8,966 bases of DNA from Clostridia bacterium (GTDB lineage: Bacteria > Bacillota > DSM-521 > Neomoorellales > Neomoorellaceae): the NCBI GenBank assembly GCA_012727745.1, contig JAAYGJ010000223.1:1-8966 (forward strand), read 5' to 3'. A model generated the notes under the pieces. That model saw only the letters and a program-made list of their open reading frames with translations. It did not search any database and was not told the DNA's origin. A program made the translations under genes and the position numbers. Of this stretch, positions 6,508 to 8,966 are shown piece after piece; position 1 is the stretch's first letter; each line of letters begins with the position of its first letter.

Positions 6508-7665
6508 ATGCCACCAGAAGTAACAGAATACCGCCTACGTGTCGGTCGCCTGCAAAAAAAATTACAGTCCTTAGACCTCGAGGCAGCGCTCATTACCCAG
6601 ATGGCCGACCTCTATTACCTCAGCGGTACCGGGCAGAACTGCCACTTTTTAGTACCAGCGGCAGGAGAACCTTTACTCCTGGCCTATAAAAACGCTGACC
6701 GAGCCAGAGCCGAAAGCGCCTGGGAGCAGGTCTACACTATCCGCAGTTTCAAAGAGATACCTGAATATATAAAAGCAGCAGGCTGGACCCGCCTGCTGCG
6801 CTTGGGCGTGCAAATGGATGTGGTAAGCTGGGCGATGGGCCGGCGCTACCAGCAGCTTTTTCCCGGCAGCCAGTGGTATGATATCAGTAACGCTGTGCGC
6901 GGGCTGCGCATGGTCAAGTCAGCATACGAACTGGAATTAGTGCGCGACTCAGCTGCTAAACACAGGCAGGTTTTTCGACACATAAGTGAGTTTGTCCGGC
7001 CAGGACAGAGCGAAATGGAGATCGCCAGCGAGTTTGAAAGATACGCCCGCCAACTGGGAAACCAGGGGACGCTGCGTTACCGTGGTGAAGAACAGGGCAT
7101 GAGATTTGGATTGGTAGTAGCTGGAGTGAACAGCACCCAAACTTCTCGTTACAGTACCCCCCTATCCGGAGTAGGGATTTCTCCCCTTTATCCCAGTAGC
7201 GCCAGCTGGCATCGCTGGGAGGCGGGCGAGCCTTTGATGATCGACTACGGCAGCACCTATAACGAATACATTGTCGACATAACCAGGGTCTACCTGGATG
7301 AAGCTGCCCCGGCAATCTTGCAGAAGGCGCAGGAAACTGCCGAGGAGATTGCCGCCGCAGTAGCAGCAGCAGCCCGGCCCGGGGCCGTCACCGGCGAACT
7401 ATACGAACTGGCAGTCAGCATAGCTGTCAAAAGAGGTTTTGGGGAACATTTTATGGGTTACGGCCGTCAGGCCCCCTTCGTCGGTCACGGTGTTGGTCTT
7501 GAACTCAACGAACTGCCGGTGCTGGCCCGGGGCGATAAAACCGTACTGGACCCCGGCATGGTCTTTGCCCTGGAGCCTAAATTTGTTTTCCCGAACCTGG
7601 GCAGCGTAGGTACTGAGGATACCTATGTAGTCACCCCCACCGGCGCCGAAAGCCTGACATCGTAA
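6508..7665 (+). CDS. M24-family metallopeptidase (Xaa-Pro aminopeptidase/dipeptidase type)
   Basis: Cytoplasmic creatinase/prolidase-fold enzyme, expected to cut N-terminal residues before proline, or Xaa-Pro dipeptides, with two metal ions. The 385-residue chain has the N-terminal creatinase-like domain (about 7-135) and the pita-bread catalytic domain (about 142-380). All five metal ligands are visible: D246 (MIDYGS), D257 (YIVDITR), H327 (FVGHGVGLELNE), E356 (FALEPKF) and E370 (GTEDTYVV). The ATG has an AAGGAG site seven bases upstream (6495-6500). It is monocistronic. The downstream vapC remnant converges on it with only four bases between the two stop codons and no terminator between them. 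M24 members also include non-peptidase enzymes such as creatinase and DMSP lyase, so the exact substrate is open. Confidence 0.88.
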   Translation: MPPEVTEYRLRVGRLQKKLQSLDLEAALITQMADLYYLSGTGQNCHFLVPAAGEPLLLAYKNADRARAESAWEQVYTIRSFKEIPEYIKAAGWTRLLRLGVQMDVVSWAMGRRYQQLFPGSQWYDISNAVRGLRMVKSAYELELVRDSAAKHRQVFRHISEFVRPGQSEMEIASEFERYARQLGNQGTLRYRGEEQGMRFGLVVAGVNSTQTSRYSTPLSGVGISPLYPSSASWHRWEAGEPLMIDYGSTYNEYIVDITRVYLDEAAPAILQKAQETAEEIAAAVAAAARPGAVTGELYELAVSIAVKRGFGEHFMGYGRQAPFVGHGVGLELNELPVLARGDKTVLDPGMVFALEPKFVFPNLGSVGTEDTYVVTPTGAESLTS

Positions 7666-7669
7666 AAAG

Positions 7670-8065
7670 TTACCAGCTCTTAATAACAAGATTCTCAAAA
7701 GGATAATGGGTAATATTGCGTGTGATCAGTACCAGTTTACGCGATATTGCCAGGGCGGCATTAGTTACATCGGCAATTGACAAGGAATAACCTTTGGCAA
7801 GCCATTCTTGTCTTAATGATCCTGCCAGGGTGGCTTCAGCAAAATTAGGTACAATGTAAAAATACAGGTCTTGTAACATTAAACGGACTGCCGATTGTCT
7901 GGCCGGCTGGATACCTGAAATAAATTCCGTTACAGTAATATTAGAAATATAAAGATCTTCCGTGTTAATAGCCTTTAACTATGTTTCTGCTCGTTGGCGC
8001 CAATTGTTACGTTTACCCCGGTTTAAGTCAATCAGAAAGTCGGTATCAAGTAAGGCTCCTGTCAT
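7670..8065 (-). pseudogene. vapC: VapC-type PIN-domain ribonuclease toxin, interrupted by one amber codon
   Basis: VapC toxins are PIN-domain RNases that cut tRNA or rRNA. Read from the ATG at 8065, one single frame gives a complete 131-codon PIN domain, broken only by TAG at codon 29 (7979-7981). Before it lies MTGALLDTDFLIDLNRGK, with the catalytic Asp7 in the family's LLDTDFLID start. After it come TVTEF (E47), SLSIADVTNAA (D99) and the closing TRNITHYPF, all at the usual spacing. No other lesion is seen, so the nonsense change looks recent. An internal ATG at 7879 would give a 69-residue C-terminal piece lacking Asp7 and Glu47, so it would not be active. The start overlaps the antitoxin stop (ATGA). 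The module is probably toxin-null unless the amber codon is suppressed. Confidence 0.85.
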
Positions 8066-8358
8066 ATTTTCGCCCAGAGACATGAACAAGGCCCCCTGTC
8101 GGAAGTACGCAGGAGATTGACAAAAGCTAGGGTGTCATCTTCGTCTGGTTGTTTGTCAGGGACTAGCTCATAATCAATAAAGCCGTCAGATTCAGAGATG
8201 TATTTAAGACGTTTCTGGCGTTTTAATTCCTTAACAATTGCGTTGACAATGAATTTAGATCGGGAGCCTTTGCCAAAGGTACAGTCAATATCCCTAATTA
8301 CTTTTAAAGGCAGCCTTACAGCGGTCATCCTGGTGGCTTTACCGGAGTTAGCAGTCAT
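8062..8358 (-). CDS. vapB: VapB-like ribbon-helix-helix antitoxin
   Basis: This is a 98-residue protein. Residues about 11-50 form a ribbon-helix-helix DNA-binding domain: beta strand MTAVRLP (11-17), helix VIRDIDCTF and the turn plus second helix GSRSKFIVNAIVKELKRQ (31-48). The acidic tail (about 55-80) should wrap the PIN toxin. The end, TSDRGPCSCLWAKI, is unusual for such a tail. GGGGGA lies six bases before the ATG. The stop overlaps the vapC start by four bases, the normal coupled arrangement of a type II module. As with other VapB proteins it is expected to bind its own promoter, and an imperfect TACTT/AAGTA inverted repeat lies over the candidate -10 box. It looks intact although its toxin gene carries a nonsense codon. 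Confidence 0.8.
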   Translation of the reverse strand: MTANSGKATRMTAVRLPLKVIRDIDCTFGKGSRSKFIVNAIVKELKRQKRLKYISESDGFIDYELVPDKQPDEDDTLAFVNLLRTSDRGPCSCLWAKI

Positions 8359-8373
8359 CTACACTCCCCCTTG

Positions 8374-8417
8374 TACTTGTATTACCATAAGTATAACACG
8401 GCCATATGCCTTAGCAA
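8374..8417 (-). promoter_or_regulatory. Candidate vapBC promoter with overlapping operator
   Basis: On the minus strand TTGCTA (8417-8412; 4 of 6 to -35) and TATACT (8395-8390; 5 of 6 to -10) are 16 bases apart. The inverted repeat TACTT (8374-8378) with AAGTA (8389-8393), centred ten bases apart, overlaps the -10 region, as expected of an operator bound by a ribbon-helix-helix antitoxin. The vapB start lies about 16 bases downstream. Confidence 0.45.
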
Positions 8418-8577
8418 ACAAACATCTAAACAATATTTCAATATTCCCTCCATAGGAAGCTAAATCTCTAAAGCTTACGGGGTAATATATCCTTAGCAGG
8501 TAACAGGAAGCCCGGAGGGAACACGAAAGCGACGAAACAAGGAAGAGACTAACGCCAAATCTACCAGGTTCCACTAT

Positions 8578-8602
8578 CCCGCCTGATTGCAGGCGGGTTT
8601 TT
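8578..8602 (+). terminator. Strong intrinsic terminator without an obvious upstream gene
   Basis: A perfect 8-bp GC-rich stem, CCCGCCTG (8578-8585) with CAGGCGGG (8590-8597), carries the 4-base loop ATTG and is followed by TTTTTATTT. It is oriented on the plus strand, yet no plus-strand coding gene lies between 7665 and here. It may end an unrecognised small RNA, stop transcription antisense to vapBC, or be an attenuator. Confidence 0.8.
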
Positions 8603-8725
8603 ATTTGGTTAGTTAGCGGTAATAAACATAAAAAAGAAATGTAAGGACGGTTGTCCTGCTATGAGCAGCTAAGGTACCTGCTGAATAGTATAAACCATAG
8701 GACCTAAATGAGCGATGAACGCTTA

Positions 8726-8744
8726 TCCCTAAAATGAACAGGGA
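8726..8744 (+). promoter_or_regulatory. Hairpin that covers the ribosome binding site of the acetyltransferase fragment
   Basis: TCCCT (8726-8730) can pair with AGGGA (8740-8744) across a 9-base loop. AGGGAG (8740-8745) is the ribosome binding site, seven bases before the ATG at 8753, so the stem would hide it. With only five pairs it is weak alone; a regulatory role is inference. Confidence 0.35.
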
Positions 8745-8752
8745 GCCATAGT

Positions 8753-8851
8753 ATGAGCCAGCAGGACTTTTTTGTTCATGAATCATCTTATGTAGATGAG
8801 GGAGCTGTCATCGGCGCCGGCACCAAAATCTGGCATTTTTGCCACGAGTAA
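8753..8851 (+). pseudogene. 5' fragment of a sugar N-acetyltransferase (WbpD-like, left-handed beta-helix)
   Basis: The first 32 codons read MSQQDFFVHESSYVDEGAVI and then GAGTKIWHFCHE, followed by TAA. FVHESSYVDEGAxIGxGTKIWHFxH is the familiar N-terminus of UDP-2-acetamido-3-amino-2,3-dideoxyglucuronate N-acetyltransferases, hexapeptide-repeat enzymes of about 190 residues used for lipopolysaccharide or exopolysaccharide sugars. The start is sound: AGGGAG sits seven bases before the ATG. Homology stops at about position 8846, right after HFCH, where the sequence changes to part of a different gene. About 160 residues, including the catalytic region, are missing. It is a remnant produced by deletion or rearrangement. 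Confidence 0.75.
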
Positions 8852-8966
8852 AGCTCTTCGTAGTCTTGCAGAACAGGCTCAACCCGTCAATCCAGCTTGT
8901 CCGCCGCGCCTTCGAGGAAGGCCGCTTCGGCAGGATATATATGATAACCGCTAACGTCTTTTGGAC
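8848..8966 (+). pseudogene. Internal fragment of a Gfo/Idh/MocA-type sugar dehydrogenase (WbpB/WlbA-like)
   Basis: Codons from 8848 to the window's end read VKLFVVLQNRLNPSIQLVRR and then AFEEGRFGRIYMITANVFW. This matches the region of UDP-N-acetylglucosaminuronate-type dehydrogenases just after the NAD-binding Rossmann domain, where the (K/L)QNRxNP motif and GRFGRIY are typical. The N-terminal Rossmann half (about 125 residues) is absent, because the frame joins the acetyltransferase fragment directly and no start codon or ribosome binding site precedes it. The frame runs off the window, so whether the remainder is intact cannot be seen. In WbpB/WbpD-type pathways these two enzymes act in the same UDP-diacetamido-uronic acid pathway, which fits a deletion inside one operon. 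Confidence 0.7.

Larger units (their letters stand above)
8400..8752 (+). other. Noncoding stretch between vapB and the acetyltransferase fragment
   Basis: About 350 bases with no credible gene on either strand. The left part (8400-8577) holds the upstream side of the vapB promoter and a purine-rich stretch (about 8500-8550) that leads into the terminator at 8578-8602. I cannot assign that purine-rich stretch to a known riboswitch class. The right part (8641-8745) is rich in short complementary segments: GGAC/GTCC, CTGCT/AGCAG, AGCG/CGCT and TCCCT/AGGGA. It looks like a structured leader. Confidence 0.4.

Noticed and set aside
7979..7981. TAG in vapC as pyrrolysine recoding
   Set aside because: Pyrrolysine is known mainly in methylamine methyltransferases; nothing here suggests the machinery. 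A plain nonsense mutation is simpler.
8359..8574. A 71-codon minus-strand frame upstream of vapB
   Set aside because: Composition is unlike the neighbours, it has no recognisable domain, and it covers the vapB promoter and ribosome-binding region.
8653..8773. GTCCTGCT/AGCAGGAC plus six Ts as a simple intrinsic terminator
   Set aside because: The loop would be about 100 bases and the T-run encodes conserved Phe residues of the acetyltransferase, so chance is likely. It is kept only as part of the leader finding.
1..8966. CRISPR array, insertion sequence or tandem repeats
   Set aside because: No regularly spaced repeats, transposase-like frames or flanking inverted repeats were seen on reading both strands.

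Overview
The window looks like chromosomal DNA from a Gram-positive clostridial bacterium, probably a thermophilic, Moorella-like Firmicute. This rests on strong AGGAGG-type ribosome binding sites, frequent TTG/GTG starts, a speE-speB pair in the Bacillus order, a Val-Asp-Phe tRNA cluster with encoded CCA ends, and moderately high GC. The genus is an inference from general resemblance; no marker gene was searched.

Layout. (1) 34-1641: a Na+/phosphate cotransporter-family protein fused to a PhoU-like domain. (2) 1737-3367: the polyamine genes speE (spermidine synthase) and speB (agmatinase), overlapping by one base. SpeE seems to have lost about 20 residues just after its Rossmann-fold acidic loop. 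(3) 3384-3409: a hairpin terminator between convergent genes, then 3440-4270 on the minus strand, a stand-alone Wzz-type polysaccharide chain-length/co-polymerase protein. (4) 4505-4875: a tRNA operon (Val-TAC, Asp-GTC, Phe-GAA) with a near-consensus extended -10 promoter and an intrinsic terminator. (5) 4989-5398: a toxin-antitoxin pair in which the small antitoxin is intact but the Doc/Fic toxin has lost its catalytic motif. (6) 5414-6382: an unrecognised protein with an N-terminal helix-turn-helix. (7) 6508-7665: an M24 (Xaa-Pro type) metallopeptidase with all five metal ligands. (8) 7670-8358, minus strand: a VapBC module whose VapC is interrupted by one amber codon. (9) 8400-8752: a noncoding stretch with a strong terminator and several hairpins. 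(10) 8753-8966: the first 32 codons of a sugar N-acetyltransferase joined to an internal piece of a Gfo/Idh sugar dehydrogenase.

How they fit together. Agmatinase makes putrescine from agmatine, and SpeE would aminopropylate it to spermidine. Wzz and the two nucleotide-sugar gene fragments point to surface polysaccharide synthesis, probably of a 2,3-diacetamido uronic acid type. The striking theme is decay: SpeE, the Doc toxin, VapC and the polysaccharide genes each carry a separate lesion, while both antitoxins remain open. I recognise no complete new defence system. The items most worth following up are the unknown HTH protein, the orphaned antitoxins, the shortened SpeE and the structured leader near the right edge.
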